A stretch of DNA of 64,000 nt, from the NCBI RefSeq assembly GCF_018130145.1, contig NZ_JAFCMB010000001.1:62001-126000 (forward strand), in the 5' to 3' direction. Under the pieces are notes generated by a model that saw nothing but the letters and a program-made list of their open reading frames with translations, did not search any database and had not been told where the DNA came from. The stretch is from Bradyrhizobium sp. AUGA SZCCT0176. Lineage in GTDB: Bacteria; Pseudomonadota; Alphaproteobacteria; Rhizobiales; Xanthobacteraceae. A program made the position numbers and the translations under genes. This document shows, piece by piece, positions 18,239 through 27,772 of the stretch; position 1 is the first letter of the stretch; every line of letters starts with the position of its first letter.

Positions 18239-19507
18239 CTAGCGTCCCGTCATCCGAGCACCGTCATGTCCGATCATCGTTAGCGCCTGCACCGCGCCCG
18301 GCGTTTCACCACTGATCGCCACCGGCAGAAAATGCTCCGTCCGCCCCTGCCTGCCGCTCTCGATCAACACCTGTCGCGTTGCGCCGATTTCGGCCGCCAG
18401 CCGCTTCCGCAACGCCGCCTCACCTGTCGCGCGCAAGCGCTTCGCCCGTTCCTTGATCGCCTCGCCCGCGACCTGTGGCATCCGCGAGGCCGGCGTGCCC
18501 GGGCGTTTGGAATAGGGAAACACGTGCAGGAAGGTGAGATCGCATTCCTCGACCAGATCCTGCGAACGCGTGAACATCTCTTCGGTCTCGGTCGGAAAGC
18601 CCGTGATGATATCGGCGCCGAGCGCGATGTCCGGCCGCAGCCGCCGCACCTGCGCGCAGAATTCGACGGCATCTGCGCGTGAATGCCGCCGCTTCATCCG
18701 CTTCAAAATCAGATCGTCGCCGGACTGCAGCGACAGATGCAGATGCGGCATCAGGCGCTCGTCATCCGCAATGACGTCGAGCAGGTCGCGGTCGGCCTCG
18801 ATGGAATCGATCGATGAAATCCGCAAACGCTTCAGTTCCGGCACATGCCGCAAGATCTGTTTTGTCAATTGGCCAAGCTTTGGCGTGCCCGGCAGATCAG
18901 CCCCGTAGCTCGTGAGATCGACGCCGGTCAGCACGATTTCGGCATGACCGCGCTCGACCAGCGCGCGGACCTGCTCGACAACAGCTCCCATCGGCACCGA
19001 GCGCGAATTGCCGCGGCCGTAGGGAATGATGCAGAAGGTGCAGCGATGGTCGCAGCCGTTCTGCACCTGCACGAACACCCGCGGCAGGCCGCCCTGAAAA
19101 CCTTCCAGCAGATGCGGCGCCATCTCGGTGACCGCCATGATATCGGCGACCGCGATCTTCTCGCTGGCCGCGATACCGAAGCCGGAATCGAACGCGGCAC
19201 GCGCGCTGCGCCAGGCCTCGCCGCGCATTTTCTCGTCATTGCCGACGACGCGATCGACTTCAATCATGCCGGCGAACATTTCGGGCTGGGTCTGCGCCGC
19301 GCAACCGGTCACGACGATCCGCGCATCCGGCCGCTCGCGCTTTAGCCGGCGGATCGATTGCCGCGCCTGCGCCACCGCTTCGTTGGTGACCGCGCAGCTG
19401 TTGATGACGATGGTATCGGAAAGGCCCGCGCTCTCCGCCTCGTGCCGGATCACTTCGGATTCGAACGCGTTGAGGCGGCAGCCAAAGGTGAGGACGTCGA
19501 CGCCCAT
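18239..19507 (-). CDS. mtaB: tRNA t6A37 C2-methylthiotransferase MtaB
   Basis: The 422-residue methylthiotransferase has the UPF0004 domain with Cys10 (TFGCRLN), Cys37 (NSCAVT) and Cys68 (TGCAAQ) for one cluster. The radical-SAM motif C151-xxx-C155-xx-C158 (CDHRCTFC) follows. A C-terminal TRAM-like region begins near 360. The CRLN form and domain order match MtaB, which converts t6A to ms2t6A at tRNA position 37, and not MiaB or RimO. The ATG at 19507 is preferred to a TTG one codon upstream. It lies downstream of dapF in the same direction, with a small palindrome between. Confidence 0.93.
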   Translation of the reverse strand: MGVDVLTFGCRLNAFESEVIRHEAESAGLSDTIVINSCAVTNEAVAQARQSIRRLKRERPDARIVVTGCAAQTQPEMFAGMIEVDRVVGNDEKMRGEAWRSARAAFDSGFGIAASEKIAVADIMAVTEMAPHLLEGFQGGLPRVFVQVQNGCDHRCTFCIIPYGRGNSRSVPMGAVVEQVRALVERGHAEIVLTGVDLTSYGADLPGTPKLGQLTKQILRHVPELKRLRISSIDSIEADRDLLDVIADDERLMPHLHLSLQSGDDLILKRMKRRHSRADAVEFCAQVRRLRPDIALGADIITGFPTETEEMFTRSQDLVEECDLTFLHVFPYSKRPGTPASRMPQVAGEAIKERAKRLRATGEAALRKRLAAEIGATRQVLIESGRQGRTEHFLPVAISGETPGAVQALTMIGHDGARMTGR

Positions 19508-19572
19508 CAAGCTATTCTTTGTTTGAGCATGATCTCTTCGGAAAACCGCTTCACACTTTTCCGGATCATGCT

Positions 19573-20445
19573 CTAGGCGACGCTGGCGAACAGCGCCGGA
19601 TCGAAGCGGCCTTCATATTCGAAATCGGCCGTGCCGGTCATCAGCACATGATCGTCGCGCTCGCGCCATTCGATCGAGAGCTTGCCGCCCGGCAGCGACA
19701 TGTTGACGATGCGATTGGTGCGCTTCAGCCGCGCCGCCGCGACCGCGGTGGCGCAGGCAGCCGAGCCGCAGGCCCTGGTCAGGCCGGCGCCGCGTTCCCA
19801 GGTACGCATCGTGATGTGGTCGCGATCGACGATATGGGCGAGCGTGATGTTGGCACGATCGGGGAAAATAGGGTGATTTTCCAACAGCGGCCCGAAGCGC
19901 TCGAGATCATAGGCGTTGACGTCGTCGACCCAGAAGATCGCATGCGGATTGCCCATGCTGACGACTGAGGGCGAATGCAGCAGCGGCGCATCGATCGGGC
20001 CGACCTGCAGTTCGATGTAACGCGTGTCGCGAAACTCTTCGGCCAGCGGAATATCCTGCCAACCGAACTTCGGCACGCCCATGTCGACCGTGTAGAGATC
20101 GGGCTGCGGCCCCTGCCAGCAATTCAACAGACCCGAGCGGGTCTCGAAGGTCACGGCGGTCTGGCCGGTCTTCTCGAACAGCCGCCGCACCACGCAGCGC
20201 ATGCCGTTGCCGCAGGCGCCGGCCTCGGAGCCGTCATTGTTGTAGATGCGGATGAAGGCCTCGGTGCCCTCCAGCCGCGGCGGCTGCAATACCATCAACT
20301 GGTCATAGGGCACGCCGGCGGGCGAGGCGACGGCGCGCGCCTCCTCCGCCGTCACCTTGGCCGGCTTGTCGCGCAGATCGACCACGACGATTTCGTTGCC
20401 GATACCGTTCATCTTGGCGAATGCGTGATTGGCCAGCGCGCTCAT
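19573..20445 (-). CDS. dapF: diaminopimelate epimerase
   Basis: The 290-residue enzyme converts LL- to meso-diaminopimelate for lysine and peptidoglycan. The catalytic pair is Cys78 ([11 protein letters not shown]) and Cys226 ([11 protein letters not shown]), each in the expected half of the pseudo-symmetric fold. The start ATG at 20445 ([18 protein letters not shown]) is preferred; an in-frame extension to 20520 is not conserved. It heads the dapF-mtaB-2H gene run. Confidence 0.96.
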   Translation of the reverse strand: MSALANHAFAKMNGIGNEIVVVDLRDKPAKVTAEEARAVASPAGVPYDQLMVLQPPRLEGTEAFIRIYNNDGSEAGACGNGMRCVVRRLFEKTGQTAVTFETRSGLLNCWQGPQPDLYTVDMGVPKFGWQDIPLAEEFRDTRYIELQVGPIDAPLLHSPSVVSMGNPHAIFWVDDVNAYDLERFGPLLENHPIFPDRANITLAHIVDRDHITMRTWERGAGLTRACGSAACATAVAAARLKRTNRIVNMSLPGGKLSIEWRERDDHVLMTGTADFEYEGRFDPALFASVA

Positions 20446-20626
20446 GGAATTTCCCAATTTCTGCCTGCTTATATGGCGAATGGTGGCCGATTGCCTAGTG
20501 TGCAGGGGTGCATGACGCATCTGTCATGGGACGAAAGCGGACCTTGCGTGTTAGGGATGGCGGCGCTTTGTGGTCGTGAGCGGGGACATGCCGCGACCGC
20601 CTGGGGATGGATGGAGAATGCCTGAA

Positions 20627-21394
20627 ATGAACCGTATCAGCCGTTTCCGCTCGGCCATGGCCGCGCTGGTCCCGATGGTGGCAATCGCGGTGGGCGGCCC
20701 TGCGCTGGCGCAATCGCCGGCACCAGCCGCCTCGCCAGCTGCCAGCCCCTCCGCGGCACCGGCGCCCGCCGCTTCTGCATCCCCTGCCCCGGCGGAGACG
20801 CCTTCACCCGCGGCATCCGCGATCCCGGCACCGGGAACCTCCCCCGCACCGGTGGCAAGCCCGTCGGTTGTCCCCTCACCGCCGCCCGCGGCCGCCCAGA
20901 CGCCGGCCACGCCCCCCGCGGCCGTTCAGACCGCCGATCCCTTTGGCGAGCAGTTCACGCTGGAGCCCAGGAAGGTGGTGGTCATGAAGGGCACCGCCAA
21001 TTGGGACTCGGCGTTCGACACCCTGATCGATTCGTTCAAGGCGCTGAACGCGCTGCTCGACAAGCAGGGCATCAAGGCCGCGGGCAATTCGATGATCGTC
21101 TACACCTCGACCGACGACAGCGGCTTTACGTTCCTGGCTGAAATTCCAGTCGACCAGGAGCCGAAGAACCTGACCAAGGACATGAGCATCGGCAAATCGC
21201 CCGAGGGCAAAGCCCTGAAGTTTGTCCATCGCGGCTCCTACGACAACATGGACAACACCTATGAGGCGATCACCAATCACCTCGACGACAAGAAACTTGA
21301 AGCAAAAGACACCTTCGTCGAGGAATACATTACCGACCCCCTGAAGACCGCAGAGGACAAGCTGGTGATCAATGTTTACGTGCCGCTGAAGTGA
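20627..21394 (+). CDS. secreted protein with GyrI-like effector-binding domain
   Basis: The 255-residue protein has a signal peptide (cleavage near PALA-Q), a roughly 70-residue Ala/Pro/Ser linker, then a C-terminal domain resembling the GyrI-like/SOUL-type small-molecule-binding fold. That domain includes YTSTDDSGFTFLAEIPV, a long helix and a final EEYITDPLKTAEDKLVINVYVPL. In cytoplasmic relatives such domains bind drugs or ligands, so a periplasmic one could sense or sequester a small molecule; that is inference. Start at 20627 is favoured by GGAGA nine bases upstream; 20618 is an alternative. Its TGA overlaps a GTG of the next gene, so the two are coupled. Confidence 0.78.
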   Translation: MNRISRFRSAMAALVPMVAIAVGGPALAQSPAPAASPAASPSAAPAPAASASPAPAETPSPAASAIPAPGTSPAPVASPSVVPSPPPAAAQTPATPPAAVQTADPFGEQFTLEPRKVVVMKGTANWDSAFDTLIDSFKALNALLDKQGIKAAGNSMIVYTSTDDSGFTFLAEIPVDQEPKNLTKDMSIGKSPEGKALKFVHRGSYDNMDNTYEAITNHLDDKKLEAKDTFVEEYITDPLKTAEDKLVINVYVPLK

Positions 21395-21399
21395 GAGAC

Positions 21400-22101
21400 A
21401 TGAAGCATCCGCTCGCATTTGTTATCACCGCAGCCGTGCTGGTGGCCACGCCCGCGCTGGCGCAGACAGCGCCGCCGCCCGCCATCTCCGTGACCGGCGA
21501 AGCCAACGTCTCGGTGGCACCCGATCAGGCGCAGATCGATAGCGGTGTTACCACTGACGCCAAGACCGCGCGCGAGGCGTCCGACGCCAATAACGCGGCG
21601 ATGGGCAAGGTGCTGCTGGCGCTGAAAGGTGCCGGGATCGACGAAAAGGATTACCAGACCTCGCGGCTGTCGCTGCAGCCGCAATATGCGACTTCGTCCA
21701 AAACCGCGGAGCGGCCAGGCGTCGTTGGGTTCCGCGCCAGCAACCGCGTCACGATCAAGGTCCGCGACGTCACCAAGGTCGCAGGCGTGATCGACGTGCT
21801 GGTCGGCGCCGGCGCCAACGAGATCGGCGGCATCAATTTCATCGTAACGCAGCCGTCCAAGCATCTGGACGAGGCCCGCGAGAAGGCGATCGCGGACGCG
21901 CGCCGCAAGGCCGATATCTATGCAAAGGCTGCCGGCGTCACGCTCGGCGAACCGATCAGCATTTCCGAGGAAGGCGCATCCGCGCCGGTGTTTCGCGGCA
22001 AGATGGCAGCGCCGATGGCCGCCGGCGCGCCGGTGGCGCAAGGCGAAGAGACGCTGTCGGTTTCGGTGAGCGTGTCCTGGGCGATCAAGGCCGCGCAGTA
22101 A
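21400..22101 (+). CDS. SIMPL domain (DUF541) secreted protein
   Basis: The 233-residue protein has a signal peptide (to PALA-Q) followed by a complete SIMPL/DUF541 domain: ISVTGEANVSVAPDQAQIDSGVTTDAKTA, then YQTSRLSLQPQY, FRASNRVTIKVRDVTKVAGVIDVLVGAGANEIGGINF, and a terminal VSVSVSWAIK strand. Bacterial members include BP26 of Brucella and YggE of E. coli, periplasmic oligomers with a poorly understood stress role. An in-frame GTG at 21391 overlaps the upstream stop; the ATG at 21400 opens the signal peptide directly. Confidence 0.88.
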   Translation: MKHPLAFVITAAVLVATPALAQTAPPPAISVTGEANVSVAPDQAQIDSGVTTDAKTAREASDANNAAMGKVLLALKGAGIDEKDYQTSRLSLQPQYATSSKTAERPGVVGFRASNRVTIKVRDVTKVAGVIDVLVGAGANEIGGINFIVTQPSKHLDEAREKAIADARRKADIYAKAAGVTLGEPISISEEGASAPVFRGKMAAPMAAGAPVAQGEETLSVSVSVSWAIKAAQ

Positions 22102-22108
22102 ATGGGAT

Positions 22109-22230
22109 GTCGTCCCTGCGAACGCAGGGACCCATAGCCACCGCTGCCAATTATTGAAAAAGGCTGGAGCCACAGCTCGACATAATCACGTCATGTTGTG
22201 GTTATGGGTCCCTGCGTTCGCAGGGACGAC
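22109..22230. repeat. long intergenic inverted repeat with GTCGTCCCTGCG arms
   Basis: The left arm (22109-22140) and right arm (22197-22230) are near-perfect complements of about 32 bases, each with its own internal hairpin (CCCTGCGAACGCAGGG). The family recurs at 39907-40030 and 60548-60688 with a CCCGG core. It separates convergent genes. Confidence 0.8.
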
Positions 22231-22236
22231 AAGACG

Positions 22237-23397
22237 TTAGACCTCGAATACCTGCCCGGGCTTCAACGTCGCAAACCGCTCGCGCGGAATCTTCGCTTCG
22301 TCCAGCGCTTCGCCGAGCGCGACCACTGGCGCGTCGATCGCCTCGTCGGTGAGCTGGAACGTGCCATGATGATGCGCCAGTGCCGTTTGCGCCCCGCAAT
22401 CGGCCAGCGCCTTCACAGCGTCCGACGGGTTCATGTGCTGGTCGCGCATGAACCAGCGTGGCTCATACGCGCCGATGGGCAGGATCGCCAGCCGCAGCGG
22501 GCCATGTGCTTCGGCGACCCGGCGAAAATGCTTGCCGTCGCCGTAGCCGGAATCGCAGACGATGTAGAGTTTACCGACGGGCGTCTCCAGCACAAAACTC
22601 GCCCACAGCGCCTTGTTGCGGTCGAACAGCCCGCGCGCCGACCAATGACGCGTCGACACCAGCGTCACGGCGATGCCGTTGCCGAGTTCGACGCGATCCT
22701 TCCAGTCGAACGCTTCGACTTTGATCGCCGAATCCGCGTCGCGCATGGTGACGTCATTGCCGAGCGGCGTGATCACGCGCGGCGAAAACGTTTTCGCAAG
22801 CCTCGACAGCGTCGCCAGATCGAGATGGTCGTAATGGCCGTGCGACACCAGCACGACATCGATCTTCGGCAGCGCGTCGAACGCTATGCCGGGATCGTTG
22901 TGGCGCTTCGGCCCGGCCCAGCTGAACGGCGAGGCCCGCATCGACCACACCGGATCGATCAGGATGTTGAGGCCTCCAGTCTGGATCAGCCAGCTCGCAT
23001 GGCCGACGAACGACAACCGCACCTTGTTGCCATCAACGCGCGGCGGCGGCGTATCGGCGTGCGCACTTGGCACCCAATCCGGCCAGCTCGCGCGCTGCCG
23101 GCCGCCGCCGAACTGCCAACGCAGCACCTCGGCCAATGATTTCGGCGGCGAGCCATCCGGATCGAAGAAGGTCAGGCCGTCGAAATGATCGGAGACGGGG
23201 CCGTCATAGGTTTTCATGCGGGACATCCAGACAGACGGCGCGCCGACGGCCAGACCGAGACCGGCGAGCACTGCAAAGACACGGCGGCGGGTGATGGACA
23301 CGGGCGCGATCACATAGGGCGGCAAGGGACAACGGGTACGGGGCGTTATATGGCGTTCGCGGACGAAGTTGGAACCCGCGATGGAGAGAACGCTCAC
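22237..23397 (-). CDS. metallo-beta-lactamase-fold hydrolase (UlaG/NAPE-PLD-like)
   Basis: The 386-residue protein has the metal-binding motif SHGHYDHLD (near residue 185), LSFVGHASWLIQTGGLNILIDPV before it, STRHW (about 250) and CDSGYGD (about 283) after it. That is the order seen in UlaG-like and NAPE-PLD-like hydrolases. The N-terminus carries ITRRRVFAVLAGLGLAVG, so it is membrane-anchored or Tat-exported; true translation may begin at a codon near that segment, later than 23397. Substrate unknown; phosphodiester or lactone hydrolysis are both possible. The stop lies just beyond a long inverted repeat. Confidence 0.85.
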   Translation of the reverse strand: MSVLSIAGSNFVRERHITPRTRCPLPPYVIAPVSITRRRVFAVLAGLGLAVGAPSVWMSRMKTYDGPVSDHFDGLTFFDPDGSPPKSLAEVLRWQFGGGRQRASWPDWVPSAHADTPPPRVDGNKVRLSFVGHASWLIQTGGLNILIDPVWSMRASPFSWAGPKRHNDPGIAFDALPKIDVVLVSHGHYDHLDLATLSRLAKTFSPRVITPLGNDVTMRDADSAIKVEAFDWKDRVELGNGIAVTLVSTRHWSARGLFDRNKALWASFVLETPVGKLYIVCDSGYGDGKHFRRVAEAHGPLRLAILPIGAYEPRWFMRDQHMNPSDAVKALADCGAQTALAHHHGTFQLTDEAIDAPVVALGEALDEAKIPRERFATLKPGQVFEV

Positions 23398-23648
23398 CGG
23401 CTCGTCATTTCGACATAAAATATAGCTACTTCAATGCTTTAAGTCCGAGGAGCCAGGGCATTTCGTCCTAGTTTCCCCTTGACTTTGATGGCTTCCGGGC
23501 GTTTAACCCCGGCACTTCTCGGAAAGACGTTCTTTTCGACCCGCCGCCCGGCCCTAGAGACCGGAGGCCAACGCCCGACAGCGCGATGCGCCCTCGGGCG
23601 TAATCGTGTTTGGAAATTCGTCCTGAGGCAGGACAGAGGATAACGGCA

Positions 23649-25196
23649 TTGTTCGACAATCTGTCGGAAAAGCTTGGTGGGATACTCGATCGGCTGACGG
23701 GCCGCGGTGCGCTGTCCGAAAAGGACGTCGATGCCGCGATGCGCGAGGTGCGCCGCGCGCTGCTCGAGGCCGACGTCTCGCTCGACGTCGTCAGAAGCTT
23801 TATCGACCGCGTACGCGAGCAGGCCATCGGCGCCACCGTCGTCAAGTCGGTCACACCCGGCCAGATGGTGGTCAAGATCGTCCATGACGAACTGGTCGCC
23901 ACGCTTGGCGCCGACGGCCAGACCATCGACCTCAATGCAGTGCCGCCGGTCGCGATCATGATGGTCGGCCTGCAAGGCTCCGGCAAAACCACCACGACAG
24001 CAAAGCTCGCGCGCCGCATGACCCAGCGCGACAAGCGCAAGGTGTTGATGGCCTCGCTCGACATCTATCGCCCCGCGGCGATGGAACAGCTCGCAGTGCT
24101 CGGGCGCGATCTCGACATTCCCACGCTGCCCATTGTCGCCGGCCAGAAGCCGGCGCAAATTGCAAAACGCGCGCTGGAAGCCGCCAAGCTCGGCGGCTAC
24201 GACGTGGTGCTGCTCGACACCGCCGGCCGCACCACGCTCGACGAAGAGATGATGTCGGAAGCGGCGGAAATCAAAACCGTCGCCAGCCCGCATGAAGTGC
24301 TGCTGGTCGCGGATTCCCTGACCGGCCAGGACGCGGTCAACCTCGCGCGCGCCTTCGACCAACGCGTCGGCCTGACCGGCATCGTGCTGACACGGGTGGA
24401 TGGTGACGGCCGCGGCGGCGCCGCGCTGTCGATGCGCGCGGTCACGGGAAAGCCGATCAAGCTGATCGGCACCGGTGAAAAGACCGACGCGCTGGAGGAT
24501 TTTCATCCCAGCCGTATCGCCGGCCGCATCCTCGGCATGGGCGACGTGGTGTCGCTGGTCGAAAAGGCGGCGGCGAATATCGACGCCGAAAAGGCGGCGC
24601 GCGTCGCCGAGAAAATGCGCAAGGGTCAGTTCGACCTGGCCGACATGCGCGAGCAATTGCTGCAGATGGCGAACATGGGCGGCATCAGCGGGCTGATGGG
24701 CATGATGCCCGGCATCGCCAAGATGAAAAACCAGATCGCCAACGCCGGGATCGACGACAAGATCATCAAGCGCCAGGTTGCGGTGATCGATTCGATGACG
24801 CGGCAGGAACGCAAGAGCCCCGACCTCCTGAAAGCCAGCCGCAAGAAGCGCATCGCGGCCGGCGCCGGCGTCAAGGTCGAGGAAGTCAACAAGCTCCTGA
24901 AGATGCACCGGAACATGGCCGACATGATGAAGGCGATGGGTTCGGGCAAGCGCGGCCCGATGGCCGGCATCGCGCAGGCGATGGGCTTTGGCGGCGGCGG
25001 CATGCCGTCGGCCGAACAGATGAAGGCGCTGGCGGAGAAGATGCCAGGTGGCGCCGGGCCCGGCGGCATGCCCGCGCTGCCGAAGGATATTCCGGTGGGC
25101 TTGCGTCAGGGCCTGCCGAATTTGCCGGGGCTGACAGGCCTCAGCGGCAAACCGACGCTGCCGGGCCTCGGCGGCTTCCCCGGCAAGAAGAAATAA
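23649..25196 (+). CDS. ffh: signal recognition particle protein Ffh
   Basis: The 515-residue SRP54 GTPase has an N domain (1-90), G domain with GLQGSGKT at 107-114, DTAGR and TRVDG, and a methionine-rich M domain (about 325-430). A Gly/Met/Pro-rich tail, longer than in E. coli, ends the protein. The start is a TTG at 23649: it gives the standard [17 protein letters not shown]-terminus and is preceded by AGAGGA seven bases upstream, while an upstream in-frame ATG has no conserved sequence. Ffh binds signal sequences with 4.5S RNA and docks on FtsY. It heads a run with rpsP, rimM, trmD and rplS. Confidence 0.97.
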   Translation: MFDNLSEKLGGILDRLTGRGALSEKDVDAAMREVRRALLEADVSLDVVRSFIDRVREQAIGATVVKSVTPGQMVVKIVHDELVATLGADGQTIDLNAVPPVAIMMVGLQGSGKTTTTAKLARRMTQRDKRKVLMASLDIYRPAAMEQLAVLGRDLDIPTLPIVAGQKPAQIAKRALEAAKLGGYDVVLLDTAGRTTLDEEMMSEAAEIKTVASPHEVLLVADSLTGQDAVNLARAFDQRVGLTGIVLTRVDGDGRGGAALSMRAVTGKPIKLIGTGEKTDALEDFHPSRIAGRILGMGDVVSLVEKAAANIDAEKAARVAEKMRKGQFDLADMREQLLQMANMGGISGLMGMMPGIAKMKNQIANAGIDDKIIKRQVAVIDSMTRQERKSPDLLKASRKKRIAAGAGVKVEEVNKLLKMHRNMADMMKAMGSGKRGPMAGIAQAMGFGGGGMPSAEQMKALAEKMPGGAGPGGMPALPKDIPVGLRQGLPNLPGLTGLSGKPTLPGLGGFPGKKK

Positions 25197-25246
25197 TCGC
25201 GATCAATTCACTCTCATCACATCAAACCAAACTTACGGAGAATAAA

Positions 25247-25579
25247 ATGTCAGTCGTTATCCGCCTCGCTCGCGCAGGCACCAAGAAGCGCCCGGTCTAT
25301 CACGTCGTCGTCGCCGACTCGCGCTTTCCCCGCGACGGCCGCTTCATCGAGCGTCTCGGCCATTTCAATCCGCTGTTGCCGAAGGACAACGAAGCCCGCC
25401 TGAAGCTCGACATGGACAAGGTCAAGTCCTGGCTCGCCAAGGGCGCGCAGCCGTCCGACCGCGTCACCCGTTTCCTCGATGCCGCCGGTGTCGTGAAGCG
25501 TGCCGCGCGCAACAACCCGGAAAAGGCCGTGCCGCGCAAGGAGCGCAAGGCCGCTGCCGAAGCCGCCGCGAAGTCATAA
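25247..25579 (+). CDS. rpsP: 30S ribosomal protein bS16
   Basis: The 110-residue protein begins [26 protein letters not shown] and has the bS16 core [13 protein letters not shown]. The Lys/Ala-rich C-terminal extension ([13 protein letters not shown]) is usual in Alphaproteobacteria. It belongs to the small ribosomal subunit. An ACGGAG Shine-Dalgarno precedes the ATG. The order ffh-rpsP-rimM-trmD-rplS is a conserved bacterial block. Confidence 0.97.
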   Translation: MSVVIRLARAGTKKRPVYHVVVADSRFPRDGRFIERLGHFNPLLPKDNEARLKLDMDKVKSWLAKGAQPSDRVTRFLDAAGVVKRAARNNPEKAVPRKERKAAAEAAAKS

Positions 25580-25598
25580 GCGTTAGCGGCGCGGGGCG

Positions 25599-26123
25599 GT
25601 GGCAGCACCGATTTGTGTCGCCCGGATCGGCGCCGCGCATGGCGTGCGCGGCGCGGTGAAACTGTGGACGTTTACCGAAGACCCGCTGGCCGTAAGGGAT
25701 TACGGCCCGCTGACGACCAAGGACGGCGCGCGCCAGTTCGAGGTGACGCATGCCCGTGAGGCGAAAGATCATCTGGTCGCCACGATCAAAGGCGTCGCCA
25801 CCCGCGAGGACGCCGAACGCCTCAACGGCATCGAGCTCTATATCGCGCGCGACAAACTGCCTGAGACCGACGACGACGAATATTACCACGCCGATCTGAT
25901 CGGGCTCGCCGCGGTCAATGCCGCGAACGAACCGCTCGGCCGCGTCACCGCGATCCATAATTTTGGCGCCGGCGACATCATCGAGATCGCACCACCGCAG
26001 GGCCCGACGATGCTGCTGCCGTTCACCAATGCCGTGGTGCCGACGGTCGACCTTGCGGCCGGCCGCGTCGTGATAGAACTGCCCAAGGAAATTGAAGGCG
26101 ACGACGTTCCGACGCTTACGTGA
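25599..26123 (+). CDS. rimM: 16S rRNA-processing protein RimM
   Basis: The 174-residue protein has the N-terminal RimM barrel ([27 protein letters not shown]) and a C-terminal PRC barrel ([36 protein letters not shown]). It assists 30S head assembly and binds uS19. Translation starts at a GTG 19 bases after rpsP. The region between the two domains and overall length are normal. Confidence 0.95.
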   Translation: MAAPICVARIGAAHGVRGAVKLWTFTEDPLAVRDYGPLTTKDGARQFEVTHAREAKDHLVATIKGVATREDAERLNGIELYIARDKLPETDDDEYYHADLIGLAAVNAANEPLGRVTAIHNFGAGDIIEIAPPQGPTMLLPFTNAVVPTVDLAAGRVVIELPKEIEGDDVPTLT

Positions 26124-26133
26124 TGGGTTTTGA

Positions 26134-26868
26134 ATGACCTGTTCTGAAAGTCCCTGGCGCGCCACCATCCTCACGCTATTCCCGGACATGTTTCCGGGCC
26201 CGCTCGGCGTTAGCCTGGCGGGCAAGGCGCTGGCCTCCGGCCTGTGGGCGCTGGAAGCCCGCGACATCAGGGCATCGGCCACCGACCGCCACCGCAGCGT
26301 TGACGACACGCCAGCTGGCGGCGGGCCCGGCATGGTGCTGCGCGCCGACGTGTTGGCCGCCGCCATCGATGCTGCGGATACCGGCCAGTCTCGTCCGCGC
26401 CTCCTGATGAGCCCCCGAGGTCGGCCATTGACCCAGTCCCGGGTCATCGAGCTCGCGGCCGGTCCGGGGCCGCTGATCGTCTGCGGCCGGTTCGAGGGCA
26501 TCGACGAGCGGGTCATTGCGGCACGCGGGCTCGAGGAGGTCTCGATCGGCGATTACGTGCTGTCCGGCGGTGAGGTCGCCGCCATGGTGCTGGTCGACGC
26601 CTGTGTCCGGCTCTTGCCGGGGGTAATGGGAAGACTGGCCTCGGGGACCGAGGAGAGCTTTTCCGAGGGACTACTGGAATACCCTCAATATACCCGCCCG
26701 CAGGAGTTCGAGGGCCGGACGATCCCGGAAATCCTCACTTCCGGCGACCATGCCAAGGTCGCCGCCTGGCGTCAGGCCGAGGCCGAAGCCCTGACCAGGG
26801 CGCGGCGGCCGGATTTGTGGGCGATTAAGACCCGCCAAAAACGCCCAAAAAGCACGACAGACGGGTGA
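26134..26868 (+). CDS. trmD: tRNA (guanine37-N1)-methyltransferase
   Basis: The 244-residue SPOUT enzyme has [20 protein letters not shown] at the N-terminus, the tRNA-contacting [14 protein letters not shown], and the trefoil-knot SAM site [15 protein letters not shown]. It methylates G37 of tRNAs to prevent frameshifting. It lies ten bases after rimM and is probably in the same transcript. Confidence 0.96.
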   Translation: MTCSESPWRATILTLFPDMFPGPLGVSLAGKALASGLWALEARDIRASATDRHRSVDDTPAGGGPGMVLRADVLAAAIDAADTGQSRPRLLMSPRGRPLTQSRVIELAAGPGPLIVCGRFEGIDERVIAARGLEEVSIGDYVLSGGEVAAMVLVDACVRLLPGVMGRLASGTEESFSEGLLEYPQYTRPQEFEGRTIPEILTSGDHAKVAAWRQAEAEALTRARRPDLWAIKTRQKRPKSTTDG

Positions 26869-26982
26869 CAAGCGCGCTTTGATGCCTTATACGGGCGCCA
26901 AATCCGCAGCATACAGCAGGATAGATGGACGTTCGCGCAGCCCGCGCTGGACTGGCTGGGCGCGCCGCCGATGGAGATTTCA

Positions 26983-27363
26983 ATGAACATCATTCAACAG
27001 CTCGAAAAAGAGCAATTCGACAAATTGGCCGCGACCAAGTCGATCCCCGAGTTCGGCCCCGGCGACACCGTGATCGTCAACGTCAAGGTGGTCGAAGGCG
27101 AGCGCACCCGCGTGCAGGCCTATGAAGGCGTCTGCATCGGCCGTTCTGGCGGCGGGCTCAATGAGAGCTTCACCGTTCGCAAGATTTCCTACGGCGAAGG
27201 CGTGGAACGCGTCTTCCCGGTAATGTCGCCGATGATCGACTCGATCAAGGTGGTGCGCCGCGGCAAGGTGCGTCGCGCCAAGCTGTATTACCTGCGCCAA
27301 CTGCGCGGCAAGTCGGCCCGCATCGTCGAGAAGACCGAGCGCGCGGCCGCCGTCGGCGAGTAA
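26983..27363 (+). CDS. rplS: 50S ribosomal protein bL19
   Basis: The 126-residue protein has [27 protein letters not shown] and [23 protein letters not shown], the bL19 signature at the subunit interface. The ATG at 26983 ([11 protein letters not shown]) is the conserved start; an in-frame ATG at 26971 adds four residues. A strong terminator 27 bases after the stop ends the ffh-rplS block. Confidence 0.97.
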   Translation: MNIIQQLEKEQFDKLAATKSIPEFGPGDTVIVNVKVVEGERTRVQAYEGVCIGRSGGGLNESFTVRKISYGEGVERVFPVMSPMIDSIKVVRRGKVRRAKLYYLRQLRGKSARIVEKTERAAAVGE

Positions 27364-27390
27364 TTCGTCTCCTGCAGGGGGATGTGACCA

Positions 27391-27421
27391 AAAGCGCGGG
27401 GTTTTGCCCCGCGCTTTTTTG
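27391..27421 (+). terminator. intrinsic terminator after rplS
   Basis: AAAGCGCGGGG and CCCCGCGCTTT form a stem around a TTTT loop, followed by a run of T residues. Confidence 0.95.
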
Positions 27422-27432
27422 TTGGGGCTCTT

Positions 27433-27506
27433 CGTCAGCGAGCGCAGCGAAGCAATCCATACTTCCCAGCCGCGCTATGGATTGCTTCGCTTCGCTCGCA
27501 ATGACG
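27433..27506. repeat. intergenic repeat with GCGAAGCAATCCAT arms
   Basis: GAGCGCAGCGAAGCAATCCAT at the left faces ATGGATTGCTTCGCTTCGCTC at the right. A second copy of the family lies at 46537-46614 with nearly the same arms. The arms sit right after the rplS terminator. Confidence 0.8.
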
Positions 27507-27772
27507 GTAGAAATAAACGCATATCGCGCTTAGATACCTCATGTGCTATGAGGCTAGAATGGTTCCAGATCAAACCAGCTTTGCAGGCCGGCGCATCGAT
27601 CCCTTCGTGATCGACGACCGTTCGCGCCTGCCCGGCCGTTTCTTCGGACGCTTTGCGACCTCGGCGACGTCAGAGCTTAGCTGCGGCCTTTGATGCCGCG
27701 CTGACTGCCCGTTGCTTGCGCTGATAACCGCGCTGACCGCTCACACAGAATCATTTTTTGGAGCTTACGCTC
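27507..27772. other. gene-free leader region of leuC
   Basis: No coding region of note is visible. A small hairpin, CCTCAT-GTGCT-ATGAGG, lies at 27538-27554. The stretch should hold the leuC promoter and 5' UTR. I do not see a leucine-codon-rich leader peptide or an obvious attenuator. TTTTTTGGAGC just before 27773 is the Shine-Dalgarno of leuC. Confidence 0.5.
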
